From positions 2,356,001-2,420,000 of the forward strand of contig NZ_LR699554.1 in the NCBI RefSeq assembly GCF_902459535.1: 64,000 bases of DNA, written 5' to 3'. The notes under the pieces are model-generated. The model did not search any database. It saw only the letters and a program-made list of their open reading frames with translations, and was not told where the DNA came from. Source of the DNA: Paraburkholderia dioscoreae (GTDB taxonomy: Bacteria; Pseudomonadota; Gammaproteobacteria; Burkholderiales; Burkholderiaceae). The position numbers and the translations under genes were made by a program. Positions within the stretch are counted from its first letter, which is position 1. Each line of letters begins with the position of its first letter. Below, in pieces: positions 52,611 to 61,917 of the stretch.

Positions 52611-52832
52611 ATGACCCGACGTAAAAGAGCGGCGCTGCCGCCGGTAGAGACATCTGAGCAACTCCAAGTGCGCCTGCGGGCCTATGCACTCGCAACGCGT
52701 GAAAGCGCGATGAAGCCACGCAAGGTCCCGTTTCCCGAGCACGTCACGGTGCTGGCCGGGCCCCTCAGGCGCGTGCGCGCTCGACCCAGCGGGTCTGGCG
52801 ATGATCAGGCTGGCGAACCCGATGCCGGTTGA
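52611..52832 (+). CDS. Small basic hypothetical protein
   Basis: A 73-residue frame (MTRRKRAALPPVETSEQLQV, then RLRAYALATRESAMKPRKVP, then FPEHVTVLAGPLRRVRARPS). A GAGGG site lies upstream at slightly long spacing. The central part looks protein-like; the C-terminus is low complexity. No family recognised. Confidence 0.45.
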   Translation: MTRRKRAALPPVETSEQLQVRLRAYALATRESAMKPRKVPFPEHVTVLAGPLRRVRARPSGSGDDQAGEPDAG

Positions 52833-53318
52833 ACGTCGATTTTCCCGTCGCTCAATGTCGAGCAGCTAACCCGCCAACGATGCTCAGACACGACGGCAGG
52901 TTCTCGGCCTTATGCGACGCTTTCCATAAGGCCGAGAAGCCGGCAGACGCCTCCCTGCCCGACCGAATCTGCCGCTCCCGTCAAGAGGCGGTTTCGTTCA
53001 ACGGGTGTTATCGCCGCTGCGCCTGCCACCTCTTCCTCGCACCGCAACCGCTACGAGGGCCGTTGAGGTCTCCGTGCCATGGTCGCTGCTGGTATAGGTC
53101 CATGCCGTCCAATGGCCTGCGTCGAAGCCTGTACCATTTGGTGACCGCACGGCACAGAGAACCGGGGGGTTCCCTGTCGTTCGCGGATTTTCCATAAAAG
53201 AAATTAGCAACATCTGAACGATCGTGCTTTTTATTGCGGTGGTACCGGTCCTTCGTCATCCCGGTGCCCATGCAGGGGCAATTTGCGGTTTGCGGTGCAA
53301 ACGTCGTCCGCGGGCGGC
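52833..53318. other. Non-coding stretch containing a long inverted repeat
   Basis: No credible gene. Contains the 14-bp-arm inverted repeat listed separately at 52901-52938. Confidence 0.4.
52901..52938. repeat. Inverted repeat with 14-bp arms and 10-bp centre
   Basis: TTCTCGGCCTTATG (52901-52914) and CATAAGGCCGAGAA (52925-52938) flank CGACGCTTTC. Long, perfect arms around a short asymmetric centre are the geometry of a tyrosine-recombinase core site or a transposon-related hairpin. There is no U-rich tail, so a terminator is unlikely. No recombinase gene is in the window. Confidence 0.55.
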
Positions 53319-53591
53319 CTAGCGCTTGTCGAGGAAGTCAGCGGTTGTGAGCCGGACGGGCTGATCGGGCCGCGCCCGCATTTTTCTTTCCGCAACCGCG
53401 ATAATGCGCTCTCGGCCATCAGCAAACGTTTTGAGCATGCGGACTTCGCCGGCGCCTAGCGGCAGCCAGAAATACGCTTCAAGTGCCTCACGTGTGATTG
53501 CACACTCGACTGAGCCAATCCGATCGGACAACCGGAAAGTGATTCTGCTTCCGTCTGCCGACACGGTTGGGACGAAATCAAGAACGTCCAT
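53319..53591 (-). CDS. DUF1488-like small protein
   Basis: A 90-residue protein. ADGSRITFRLSDRIGSVECAITREALEAYF, then FADGRERIIAVAERKMRA and VRLTTADFLDKR, match the small DUF1488 pattern (...CxVSREALExxF..., ...I...A..K.......LTxxDF). The start at 53591 has GAGG at good spacing; an ATG seven codons upstream is less likely. Function unknown. Confidence 0.7.
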   Translation of the reverse strand: MDVLDFVPTVSADGSRITFRLSDRIGSVECAITREALEAYFWLPLGAGEVRMLKTFADGRERIIAVAERKMRARPDQPVRLTTADFLDKR

Positions 53592-53977
53592 GACATTACC
53601 TCGCAAATTCATCGGCGAACTTTTGAGTTGCTGCCGCTTGTTTGCAATTTACCAGAACACGTCTGGCGGCTAACTACGATTGCCACCACAGGCCGCGGCT
53701 TCAGGTGCGCCCAAGTGGAGCCCCGGCCCTTGCAGACTTGGGTTTGACGTTTTGTGGGTTATGAACTTGTGCTTGACAGTTAGTTACATTGTTGCAACTT
53801 GAAAGCGGCTTGTAGCGGTGAGATCTTACGGGAGGCGAAAGCAAACCATCGCAGGAACCGCGCACGCTTGCGTCGCCAATACCGTCTCCCCCTAGAAAGC
53901 GTTGTGCCCGCCGCATGCCCTCGCTATCATTCGCAACGGGATCAGATCGACATACGATCTGAAAGCGGATAAAAATT
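53592..53977. other. Intergenic region upstream of three-gene operon
   Basis: 386 bases, becoming AT-rich at the right end. It must hold the promoter of the operon at 53978. Open frames on the minus strand are not credible. Confidence 0.4.
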
Positions 53978-55075
53978 ATGACTGAGGGGCAAATGAGCGG
54001 CGGAGAAACAGCGGGCATCGCTGAGTTGGCGAACAAAATATCGAAAGAGCTATTCGAATGGTTTAGATGGGAACGGGTGCCGGTACTCGACCAAAACTTC
54101 CGGTGCGTAAAGCAAGAAAAACATGCGCCAAGGAAAAAAACAGATCACACACATCCAGTAGACGTCGTTTTCCATTACGTGGACCCTTATTTGGGTCGCC
54201 GCGTGTTGCTCAATACTGACTTGAAGAGCTACGCGAAAGGATCTATTTCCTCTAGCGCGATCCGATCTGCACTGCGGTCACTCGCCCAAACTATAGATTG
54301 CGCATGCGTGAGCGAGGAATGGTCAGGCCGCTATGACCTGACAAACGAATCTCTCGATGTGCGTGGGATGTTGTTCGTATACAACCATGACGCCGAGTAT
54401 GACAGCGACTTCATGGCTATGCTTGAAGAGAAAAAAACCAAGGCAAAAAATCCCTTAGATGAAGAACCCGGTGTAACGACAGAAACATTGCCGCTTGAAC
54501 TAAACCAGGTGCTGCACATCGTTGATCCGTCGATGATTGCCTACATGACGACTGTGATCGCAGACACCCACCGACTGCATTCGGAAGGCACTTTTCCCAC
54601 TTCAGATTACTTCTTTCACTACCCGGATCTCAAACTCCATAAAACTCATGGGAGTAAGCAATCGCGGGCTGCCACGGTCGAGATGATCGCGGGCCCTTAT
54701 TTGATCGTTGGCCACGAGATTGTAAAGAAATACAACGAGAAAACCGAGGAAGTCGAAGAACGTTTTCCAGCCGGGTACGTGATCTACTACAACCGCGCAG
54801 GCTCGACACACCACGAGTTCATGTACCTATTCGATACGTTATCGAGTTTTCAGATTCTAGATGGATCTCATCCACTGCGGGTCCGGGTTGCACACAGTTC
54901 ACCACACACCAGCATCCGTAGTAATTTTCAGCGCGCCATCGAGATGTACATCAGCGATTGGAAATTCGACGAGTACAAGCGGCATCGACTCGAGCAAATC
55001 GAACTTGAGCTGATAGAGGTTCGCAAGACAACGTTCTCGCAGGAAAACATCAAATGGGATCGGATCGAAAAATGA
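53978..55075 (+). CDS. Predicted PD-(D/E)XK nuclease, first gene of AT-rich operon
   Basis: A 365-residue protein. Near residues 61-84, PVDVVFHYVDPYLGRRVLLN followed by TDLKSYAKGS fits a PD-(D/E)XK core: Asp62, then Asp81-Leu-Lys83 on adjacent strands. The rest is not recognised; the C-terminus is long-helical (EYKRHRLEQIELELIEVRK). An ATG at 53993 with GAGGGG upstream is an alternative start. The stop overlaps the next ATG (ATGA). Codon and base use is much more AT-rich than flanking genes, indicating recent transfer. A nuclease in a short transferred operon suggests a phage or plasmid defence role; not proven. Confidence 0.65.
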   Translation: MTEGQMSGGETAGIAELANKISKELFEWFRWERVPVLDQNFRCVKQEKHAPRKKTDHTHPVDVVFHYVDPYLGRRVLLNTDLKSYAKGSISSSAIRSALRSLAQTIDCACVSEEWSGRYDLTNESLDVRGMLFVYNHDAEYDSDFMAMLEEKKTKAKNPLDEEPGVTTETLPLELNQVLHIVDPSMIAYMTTVIADTHRLHSEGTFPTSDYFFHYPDLKLHKTHGSKQSRAATVEMIAGPYLIVGHEIVKKYNEKTEEVEERFPAGYVIYYNRAGSTHHEFMYLFDTLSSFQILDGSHPLRVRVAHSSPHTSIRSNFQRAIEMYISDWKFDEYKRHRLEQIELELIEVRKTTFSQENIKWDRIEK

Positions 55076-56262
55076 AAACTGGGTCGATTTATAGCGCAAG
55101 CGACAAGGCGTTGTTTGAAGCGCTCAACCAGCCGAAAGTGACGCGTTCTGATCTCCGACAGCTTTTCATGTCGAGAGGCATCGTCGTCTCGCACCAGACC
55201 TCACGCGAGGCACTTGCGCTGCATTTTTCTCGCCTGATGCACGATTACAACGATTTTCAGCTGCTCGCTCGCCTGTTCGGCACGAAGGCCCGAACAGAGC
55301 GTATCGCCTCGTTCCGCGTCATCTCGAAAGCAAAGATGCAGAATTTTGAGACTGCCGCGCATGCAGTCATCGAACAGATCAAGAAAGAAGACGACTCTGC
55401 AACAATGTCCTATCAAAAGGACGGTACTCTCCAGATCTCTGTCAGGTATAAGACAATGCACTTCGACAAGAGTGAATTTAAGCAGGTCGTCAACAAGAGT
55501 GCAATTATTACGGTCGAGACATCCGGGAAAGACCTCGTTTTGCGCGGCCCTCAAAATGATAAGGTCGACGGCTGGTGCCGGACGCTGCTCTCTAATGTAG
55601 AGGCGCAAGTAGACGGCGTTTTGGAAATTGACGAAATTAGTTTAGAGAATGAGCCGTTGCCCTCTGTCCGATCGAAATTTTTCGCTGATCTGATAAACGC
55701 GATGTCGGGCTTTAAGCGCCATGATGTTACGGATGTATACGTATTCAAGCCGAAAGTAAAAATAAAGGAGCTTGATGAGTCCGAAGAATCGGACCCGAAA
55801 GACGTACAACTCGGTGTACATATTTCCCGGGCATCGTTACGCGGTGAAGGTGTCCTTCAGTCTGCTGAACTTCAAACGCTCACACAGCGTGGGTTTTATA
55901 TCTCAAAAATTATTTGGCAAGCGACTCGGAATTCTGAAATCGATTCCGATCTATTTGAATTCGAAGCTCAGTTTTCTGAGCCAGAGACCTGCACAAAATT
56001 CTCTTACCTCCCGCGCGGCTACTATGGATATATGGGGCCAAATGAATATGCGGTTAGCAGAACACAATGCACGCTTGAAGAAGATCGGGAGTTAAGCAAG
56101 CTGATTGAGGCGGCGGCTCGATCAGCTTTGCCTGTCAATTCGCAAGGTGTCGCAAAGAAGCTACCGTCGACAAAAAAGAGACCAGCTGTCTCTGCAAAAA
56201 AACCCGTAATTGAAAGCTCCGGTGCTTCTTTAGAAGAATCACAAACGGCGCTAACTAAATAA
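55072..56262 (+). CDS. Unknown protein, second gene of AT-rich operon
   Basis: A 396-residue protein coupled to the nuclease by an ATGA overlap. The N-terminus (ALFEALNQPKVTRSDLRQLF and MSRGIVVSHQTSREALALHF) resembles a helical DNA-binding or SAP/winged-helix-type segment. The middle is beta-rich (GTLQISVRYKTMHFDKSEF), and the C-terminus is Lys/Ser-rich and probably disordered (KKLPSTKKRPAVSAKK). No catalytic motif visible. It may be the sensor or DNA-recognition partner of the nuclease. Confidence 0.6.
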   Translation: MKTGSIYSASDKALFEALNQPKVTRSDLRQLFMSRGIVVSHQTSREALALHFSRLMHDYNDFQLLARLFGTKARTERIASFRVISKAKMQNFETAAHAVIEQIKKEDDSATMSYQKDGTLQISVRYKTMHFDKSEFKQVVNKSAIITVETSGKDLVLRGPQNDKVDGWCRTLLSNVEAQVDGVLEIDEISLENEPLPSVRSKFFADLINAMSGFKRHDVTDVYVFKPKVKIKELDESEESDPKDVQLGVHISRASLRGEGVLQSAELQTLTQRGFYISKIIWQATRNSEIDSDLFEFEAQFSEPETCTKFSYLPRGYYGYMGPNEYAVSRTQCTLEEDRELSKLIEAAARSALPVNSQGVAKKLPSTKKRPAVSAKKPVIESSGASLEESQTALTK

Positions 56263-56278
56263 TAATCGTTGGCGGCAC

Positions 56279-56974
56279 ATGATAAAGACAAAGTGGTTTG
56301 AAGTTTCGACCCAAGAGCGAATCAACGTGATTGCCGACGCATTGTCCACGCATCGGTTTAGACGCGGTGCGTCTACTGGTGTCGAGCTTATTTCGGTAAG
56401 CGACCGACAAATCGAAGGTAAGTTTATCGAGGAGGTCCATAATACCGAAATTTATGTTGACCCATTTGGCGATGAAATTCGGAATGAGGTCCGTAGATTT
56501 TCTATCTTCGCATTTGTTCTCTTCCGCGTTAGGAAAGGGCATTACCTGCTCCGTATAACGGCGGGGCCTCGCAACCTTCGAAGCTTTGTGCAATTTTTAT
56601 CGGACGCAATCGGGTTTGGCCTAGCGGTTTCGCCTATCGTCGTAGACGTGGCCGCGTTTTTAAAAATGCTTAAAGTCGCTAAGGGTTTTCAGTTAGTCCG
56701 TGTCAAGAAAATCCGAGCAGGTCAGATACGATTTGCAGGGAGATCGGTGGCGAGAGTCGAGATCACGTCGGCCGCTGACGCGTTTGATGACCTTACACAG
56801 ACAATTGAACTCGGTGAGGCTGTTCTGGAAAAGGCTAGTGTAGATTTTCATCTCGATGGTCTTGTGCGAAACGTAGAACTCACGGCAACGGGCTCCTTAA
56901 CCACAGACTTGTCACTGCTTCCCGTAATAACACCAATGTTTATCAAGTGTTTCGGTCGTGACGACGAGCTCTGA
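56279..56974 (+). CDS. Unknown protein, third gene of AT-rich operon
   Basis: A 231-residue protein starting 16 bases after the second gene, with GGCGG upstream. It is beta-rich and partly hydrophobic (FSIFAFVLFRVRKGHYLLRI, FLSDAIGFGLAVSPIVVDVA, SVDFHLDGLVRNVELTATGS). No known domain recognised. The same AT-rich composition and spacing indicate a single transferred operon of three genes. Confidence 0.6.
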   Translation: MIKTKWFEVSTQERINVIADALSTHRFRRGASTGVELISVSDRQIEGKFIEEVHNTEIYVDPFGDEIRNEVRRFSIFAFVLFRVRKGHYLLRITAGPRNLRSFVQFLSDAIGFGLAVSPIVVDVAAFLKMLKVAKGFQLVRVKKIRAGQIRFAGRSVARVEITSAADAFDDLTQTIELGEAVLEKASVDFHLDGLVRNVELTATGSLTTDLSLLPVITPMFIKCFGRDDEL

Positions 56975-57072
56975 ATCGAGTAACTGTTTGAGAACCGATC
57001 CGCTCACTTCAGGCAAGGCGTCCTTAAACCGATCGCAGACCGCAGGTCCCCGCGCAAACCCCTAACGCTGGA

Positions 57073-57939
57073 CTACTTTGACGGAACTACCCTCAAAGCC
57101 GCGATCGCTGACCAGTCGAGAGAGCCCATGCCCGCCTCGACAGGTTCAGCCATCTGACCATGGACGGCAGCGAGCATCGGGAGTGTGCGGCCAGCCTGTT
57201 CGGCTGCTTCGGAGGCGAGATGAAGATCAGTTAAGCCAAGCGAGGCCTTGAAACCTGGCCGATACTCGCTCCGGATGATATTGCCAGAATAGGTCTGGTA
57301 AGGACGGCTACCGGGCAGTGACTGCATCACCTCAAGCACTGCCTCATGTTCCCATCGTCGGATACGACGATAATCAGCGGGCGTGCACTGGCTTTTCATC
57401 GGGCACTTCGGGCAAGCGCTACTCCAGTACGTTCGCAGCTCCAGCAGATTAACGCTTTCGAAGGAGGTGTATCGGTATATCGCCCGTTGCCCCGCTGGGC
57501 ACAGGTACTGGTCGTCCCGGGCAATGTAGATGAAGTCAGCCCGATCGAATCGGCCATCCGCCTTCGCACCTGATGTCTGTGTTTTCGGCAACAGCGCACC
57601 AATTCCCGCGTCGTCGCATGCCTTGATTTCCGTTGCATTGAAGTATCCGCGATCGGCCAGCGCCCGGATCCTCTTCCTGCCCATGGCATCTCGAGCGGAC
57701 CAGTCTTCCGAATCGCGGCCGCTGCGCTGAGCGGCCCGATAGCTCCAGACGAGCGAGCCGCCCGGGTTCAGTATCTTGCCGATGCCGCGCGGCATGTGAA
57801 TCAGCGCGCTGCGATCCGGCGGACCGCTTTCGAGCAGCGGCACGGATACGCCTGAATCCGCCGATAAAAGATTGGCCAGCACACAGCCCGCCGAGCCTGC
57901 TCCGACAATCACATAGTCGTAATGCTCACGAAACGCCAT
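57073..57939 (-). pseudogene. Chimeric ORF: GMC oxidoreductase N-end + IS1182 transposase piece + HIBADH C-end
   Basis: Reading from 57939: a GMC oxidoreductase N-terminus with a good AGGAAGGA site (YDYVIVGAGSAGCVLANLLS, IHMPRGIGKILNPGG) lasts to about 57730. It changes into an internal IS1182-type transposase piece (ALADRGYFNATEIKACDDAG, TYWSSACPKCPMKSQCT) to about 57305. It ends with the C-terminus of a 3-hydroxyisobutyrate dehydrogenase-like protein (FKASLGLTDLHLASEAAEQA, GSLDWSAIAAL). All three happen to be in one frame. This is a deletion scar, not a functional enzyme. Confidence 0.8.
57305..57730 (-). mobile_element. Remnant of IS1182-type transposase
   Basis: An internal transposase fragment with the zinc-knuckle-like CPKCPMKSQC motif and the following RRWEHEAVLEVMQ. 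The N- and C-terminal parts of the transposase and both inverted ends are missing. It joins a GMC gene start to a dehydrogenase gene end. Confidence 0.65.
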
Positions 57940-58618
57940 CGATCCTTCCTGTGACGAGTTGACGGGTTTATCCGTCGCCGACGGCCGCGCGCCATCGAAC
58001 ACCGTCGTCAACTTCCCGGAGATTATGAACATATAGCTTAAATGTGTCTGTTATTTGGTCACATCTCCAGGGTATCTCTGGATAGTGCCTGTACAGGGGC
58101 GCCCAAAAGGCCGGGTAACTCCTGATAGCGGATAAGTTGAACAGGTTTGATTCTGGTGATCAACTTAATAAAGAGCCAGCGGACGGTCCGACTGGCCGGT
58201 GTCACCTCCCGACGGTCGAGCATGCAATCCCACCCTTCATTCCAGTCCCAGCGGGCTATTCCACACGTCGAACCACCCTGCGCCATATGCTGGGCCGTGC
58301 TCAGCCCGCCTCAGCCCGAGTCTGCGCCACATCGGATCTTCGTCCACGTCAGCGGCTCTTATATGAACATGTTCCTTATTTTTGTTTCGAATAAGGGAAA
58401 ACGAGAGAGTCGGAGCTGAAATTCTATCTATAGAATTCAATTCCGAATCCAGGCGAATCCAATCAGTCCCGACGAGCAGACTGCACAGAGTTGAACACTG
58501 TGTCTAATTCCCTGGGCGGCAGCGTGGAACCCACGAGGCCAGCAGCACCGTGCCGTCGCCAGCGTCAAACAAAAACCCAGCCCCGCCAGGGAGCCACGGA
58601 GACAAGGAGATGAAGGGA
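57940..58618. promoter_or_regulatory. Intergenic region upstream of DUF1302 gene, with palindrome
   Basis: About 680 bases between the broken GMC start and the DUF1302 gene, with no credible gene. Contains the perfect 10-bp palindrome CCTGTACAGG near 58087-58096. AATTCTAT (58420-58427)-CT-ATAGAATT (58430-58437) is an 18-bp palindrome about 180 bases before the DUF1302 start and a candidate operator. Confidence 0.4.
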
Positions 58619-60319
58619 ATGAGCAGCTGCGCCAGATTCGAGAAAAACCGCATGAGCCTCGGTATTGCGATGGCTCTGGGATGCTGGGCTGCAACGGCCG
58701 GCGCCATGCAACTCAGTTCGAACCCCGATCTGAACATCAATTGGGACAACACGATCAGCTACAACCTGGGCATGCGCGCCCAAGGCACCAATGACTCGAT
58801 CGGCAATAACCCGCTCTACAGCGAATCGGAATACAAGTTCAAGCACGCAGGCGACATCGTGACGAACCGCGTGTCAGACCTGAGCGAGTTCGATGCCGTG
58901 TACCGCGACAAATTCGGGTTCCGGATCAGCGCGTCGCTATGGAAGGATTTTGCGTACGGCGGCGGCGTGAACAACAACCCGGGCATGGCCTACCCCGGCG
59001 TGCCGTATTCCAGTCTGAACTCGTACAGCGGCAATCACTACAGCAGCTACACCGAGCGCTATTACCAGCAAGGCGCGGATCTGCTGGATGCGTTCGTGTT
59101 CTACAAGTTCGAGATCAACGGCCAGCCGAGCGCGATCAAGGTCGGGCGCCTGACGCAGTACTGGGGCAACGCGCTGATCTTCGGCAGCGAGGGCATCAAC
59201 TACGGTCAAGGCGCCTCGGACAACATCAAGGGCGCGGCCTCGCCGGGCACTCAGGCCAAGGAACTGGCGATCCCGCGCGCCCAAATCCTGTTCGAGACGC
59301 AGCTGACACCGACGGTCGGCCTCGCCGCGCAGTATTTCGCGGAATACATGCCGACCCGCCTGCCTGAAGGCGGCACCTATCTGGGCACGGTCGGCTTCGG
59401 CTTCCAGGGGCCGAACCTGTTGCAGGGCGTGGTTCCACGCGGGAACGACGTGATGCCGAACAATGGTTTTCATAACGACTACGGCGCCAAAGTCACCTGG
59501 GCTCCGCAATGGCTCGGCGGCACGTTCGGCTTCTATTACCGCAATCTCACGGAAACGCAGCCGTGGGTGCTGCTCGGCGTGAATCCGGCAACCGGTGCGC
59601 CCAACTATCACCTGGCCTACGGCTCGAACGTGAAGCTGTACGGCATGAGTCTCGATCGCCAGATCGGCGATTTCAGCACCGGCTTCGAAGTGTCCTACCG
59701 GCATAACACGGCGTTGAACAGCGGCACCGGCCCGCTGGCGAGCGACCTGAGCGGTCAGCAAGGCGCGCGCGGCGACGTCATCAACGTAATCGGTAACGTG
59801 CTGGCGGGATTGTCGCGCACGCCGTTCTGGAACACGGGTAGCGCGCTGGCTGAAATCGCATTCACCCAGAAGGTCAAAACCACCAGCAACGGCGCGCTCT
59901 ACAACGGCGTCGGCAACTCGGTCGAATGTCCGAGCGGCAGCAAGTGGTCCGGTTGCTCCACCAACAATTCGGTTGCGCTGGCAGTTCAGTTCGATCCGCA
60001 ATGGCTGCAGGTATTTCCGGGCGTCGACATCGACGCGCCGATGTTCATCCAGTACGGCCTATGGGGCAATACACCGAGTCTGGGCGGCACCAACCAGGGG
60101 TCGATGATCTACACCTTCGGCCTGCACGCGCTGATTCAGAACAAATACAACGTCACGCTGCAATACAACGGCTATCACTCGCACGCAGGCGGCCAGACCA
60201 ACTTCGGTCTCGCCAACGGTTTGCCGAGCGGAGGTCCGTCGTATTACGCAACGGGCAACGGTCCGTATTTCTACAACGACAAAGGTTGGGTTTCGCTGAC
60301 GTTTTCTTCTTCATTCTGA
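58619..60319 (+). CDS. DUF1302-family outer membrane protein
   Basis: A 566-residue protein. Signal-like N-terminus (MSLGIAMALGCWAATAGAMQ), then an aromatic-rich, beta-strand-type body (NINWDNTISYNLGMRAQG, FVFYKFEINGQPSAIKVG, GRLTQYWGNALIFG) ending VSLTFSSSF with a terminal Phe, as in outer membrane beta-barrels. The ATG at 58619 is preferred for spacing to AAGGAG; 58610 is an alternative. First gene of the DUF1302-DUF1329-YCF48-RND cluster, which is often found near catabolic genes for hydrophobic compounds. Confidence 0.87.
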   Translation: MSSCARFEKNRMSLGIAMALGCWAATAGAMQLSSNPDLNINWDNTISYNLGMRAQGTNDSIGNNPLYSESEYKFKHAGDIVTNRVSDLSEFDAVYRDKFGFRISASLWKDFAYGGGVNNNPGMAYPGVPYSSLNSYSGNHYSSYTERYYQQGADLLDAFVFYKFEINGQPSAIKVGRLTQYWGNALIFGSEGINYGQGASDNIKGAASPGTQAKELAIPRAQILFETQLTPTVGLAAQYFAEYMPTRLPEGGTYLGTVGFGFQGPNLLQGVVPRGNDVMPNNGFHNDYGAKVTWAPQWLGGTFGFYYRNLTETQPWVLLGVNPATGAPNYHLAYGSNVKLYGMSLDRQIGDFSTGFEVSYRHNTALNSGTGPLASDLSGQQGARGDVINVIGNVLAGLSRTPFWNTGSALAEIAFTQKVKTTSNGALYNGVGNSVECPSGSKWSGCSTNNSVALAVQFDPQWLQVFPGVDIDAPMFIQYGLWGNTPSLGGTNQGSMIYTFGLHALIQNKYNVTLQYNGYHSHAGGQTNFGLANGLPSGGPSYYATGNGPYFYNDKGWVSLTFSSSF

Positions 60320-60427
60320 CCGGCAAGGGTGCTGGCCGCTTTCCGTCACGGACGCCGTCATGAGCGGCCGGATAAGAAATCCGTCCGCACCCGACGGGTT
60401 TTTCCGACACATATTCTGGAGACAAGC

Positions 60428-61795
60428 ATGAAACTCGCAATGGTACTGGCAACGATGGCGACGGCAGTCGCCGCCAGTGGGCCCGTGCTCGCGGCGGTCA
60501 GCGCCGACGAAGCCAAAGAGCTGGGCGCCGGCAAGCTCACCGAATTCGGCGCGAAGAAGGCCGGCAACGCGGACGGTTCGATCCCCGCCTACACGGGCGG
60601 CGTGAAGGATCTCGCGATCCCCGCCGACTTCAAACCCGGCAGCGGCCGCTATCCCGATCCGTTCAAGGACGACAAGCCGATCGAATCGATCACCAAAGCG
60701 AATCAGGCCAAGTATGCCGACGAACTGACGCCCGGCACCAAGGCACTGCTCGACCGCCTCCCGGGCTTTCGCGTCGACGTGTACAAAACGCGCCGCACCA
60801 TGACTTATCCGGACTGGGTGCTGAAGAACACGGTGGGCTGCGCGACCACGGCCAAGCTTGTCGGCAAGGTCAAGGGCGACGGCGTGGAAGGTGCGTTCGG
60901 CTGCATTCCGTTCCCGATTCCGAAAGACGGCTACGAGGTGATGTGGAATCAAAACATGCGCTATCAGGGCGTGCGCACCGACTTCCGCTTCCGCACCATC
61001 TTTGTCGACGAAGCGGGCCACAAGACGCTGATGGGCGATCAGGAATCCAAGTTCATCTATCCGTTCTACGACCGCAACGCGAGCAAATTGAACGACCTGT
61101 ACTTCCGCCTGACCTACACGAACTTCTTCGGTCCGGCTTCGCAGGTCGGCCAGTTGTATTTGGCGAAATACAGCTCCAACAACGGCGACCAGGACGACAC
61201 CACCTGGATCTACATGCCGGGACAGCGGCGCGTGCGCGTGGCGCCCGAACTGAAATACGACACACCGATGGCCGGGATCGGCGGCACGCTGCTGTTCGAC
61301 GAAATCGGCGGCTTCCAGGGGCGCATGGACCGCTTCGATTTCAAGCTCGCGGGCGAGAAGGAAATGATCGTGCCGTACAACAATTATCGCGCCTACCAGT
61401 CGCCGAATCTGGTGGGCGACAAGTTCGCCAATCCGGATGTCGTGCGTTGGGAAAAGCACCGGGTCTGGGTCGTGGAGGCGACCCTCAAGCCGGGTCAACG
61501 TGATGTCTACAGCCATCGCACGTATTACATCGACGAAGACACGTGGCTGATCGTGGCGTATGACGCGTATGACCAGAGCAATGCGCTCTACCGCACCGCC
61601 TATACGCTCGACATCATTCCCTACGACAAGCCTCGCGTGGGCCAGCCGATCCAGGTGGCTTACGACCTGACGAAGGGCAACTACGCGGTGATCGCGGACC
61701 AGGGCGATCCAGCCACTCACATGATCCCGTACGACGAACTGCCGAATCAGGCGTACTACACGCCGCAAGCGTTGCAGAGCGCAGGCGTGCGCTAA
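60428..61795 (+). CDS. DUF1329-family periplasmic/outer-membrane-associated protein
   Basis: A 455-residue exported protein: signal peptide MKLAMVLATMATAVAASGPV, then SADEAKELGAGKLTEFGAKK, DGSIPAYTGG, the long DUF1329 body (WIYMPGQRRVRVAPELKYDT, RMDRFDFKLAGEKEMIVPYN, YDAYDQSNALYRTAY). DUF1329 proteins have a LolA/LolB-like fold and travel with DUF1302 and RND genes, as here. Proposed role in handling hydrophobic cargo is an inference from that association. Confidence 0.88.
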   Translation: MKLAMVLATMATAVAASGPVLAAVSADEAKELGAGKLTEFGAKKAGNADGSIPAYTGGVKDLAIPADFKPGSGRYPDPFKDDKPIESITKANQAKYADELTPGTKALLDRLPGFRVDVYKTRRTMTYPDWVLKNTVGCATTAKLVGKVKGDGVEGAFGCIPFPIPKDGYEVMWNQNMRYQGVRTDFRFRTIFVDEAGHKTLMGDQESKFIYPFYDRNASKLNDLYFRLTYTNFFGPASQVGQLYLAKYSSNNGDQDDTTWIYMPGQRRVRVAPELKYDTPMAGIGGTLLFDEIGGFQGRMDRFDFKLAGEKEMIVPYNNYRAYQSPNLVGDKFANPDVVRWEKHRVWVVEATLKPGQRDVYSHRTYYIDEDTWLIVAYDAYDQSNALYRTAYTLDIIPYDKPRVGQPIQVAYDLTKGNYAVIADQGDPATHMIPYDELPNQAYYTPQALQSAGVR

Positions 61796-61807
61796 AGCGG
61801 TACGGCC

Positions 61808-61840
61808 GCGCCGGCCGGACCGATTCGGTCCGGCCGGCGC
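61808..61840 (+). terminator. Strong hairpin between DUF1329 and YCF48 genes
   Basis: Perfect 14-bp arms GCGCCGGCCGGACC (61808-61821) and GGTCCGGCCGGCGC (61827-61840) around GATTC, 12 bases past the DUF1329 stop. A short ATTTTG follows about eight bases later, not a full T-run, so it may be a partial terminator or an mRNA-stabilising structure inside the operon. Confidence 0.55.
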
Positions 61841-61917
61841 GTCACCGATTTTGATGATGCGTTTTCATCACGAGTTTCGACGAGAGGTTGTCAACCCGTG
61901 TCCGCGGAGACTTACCC

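Noticed and set aside
53008..53271. Leftward frame next to the DUF1488-like gene
   Set aside because: Basic low-complexity translation without start signals.
53701..54036. A leftward frame overlapping the start of the nuclease gene
   Set aside because: Poor composition and no ribosome site; a shadow of the promoter and first codons.
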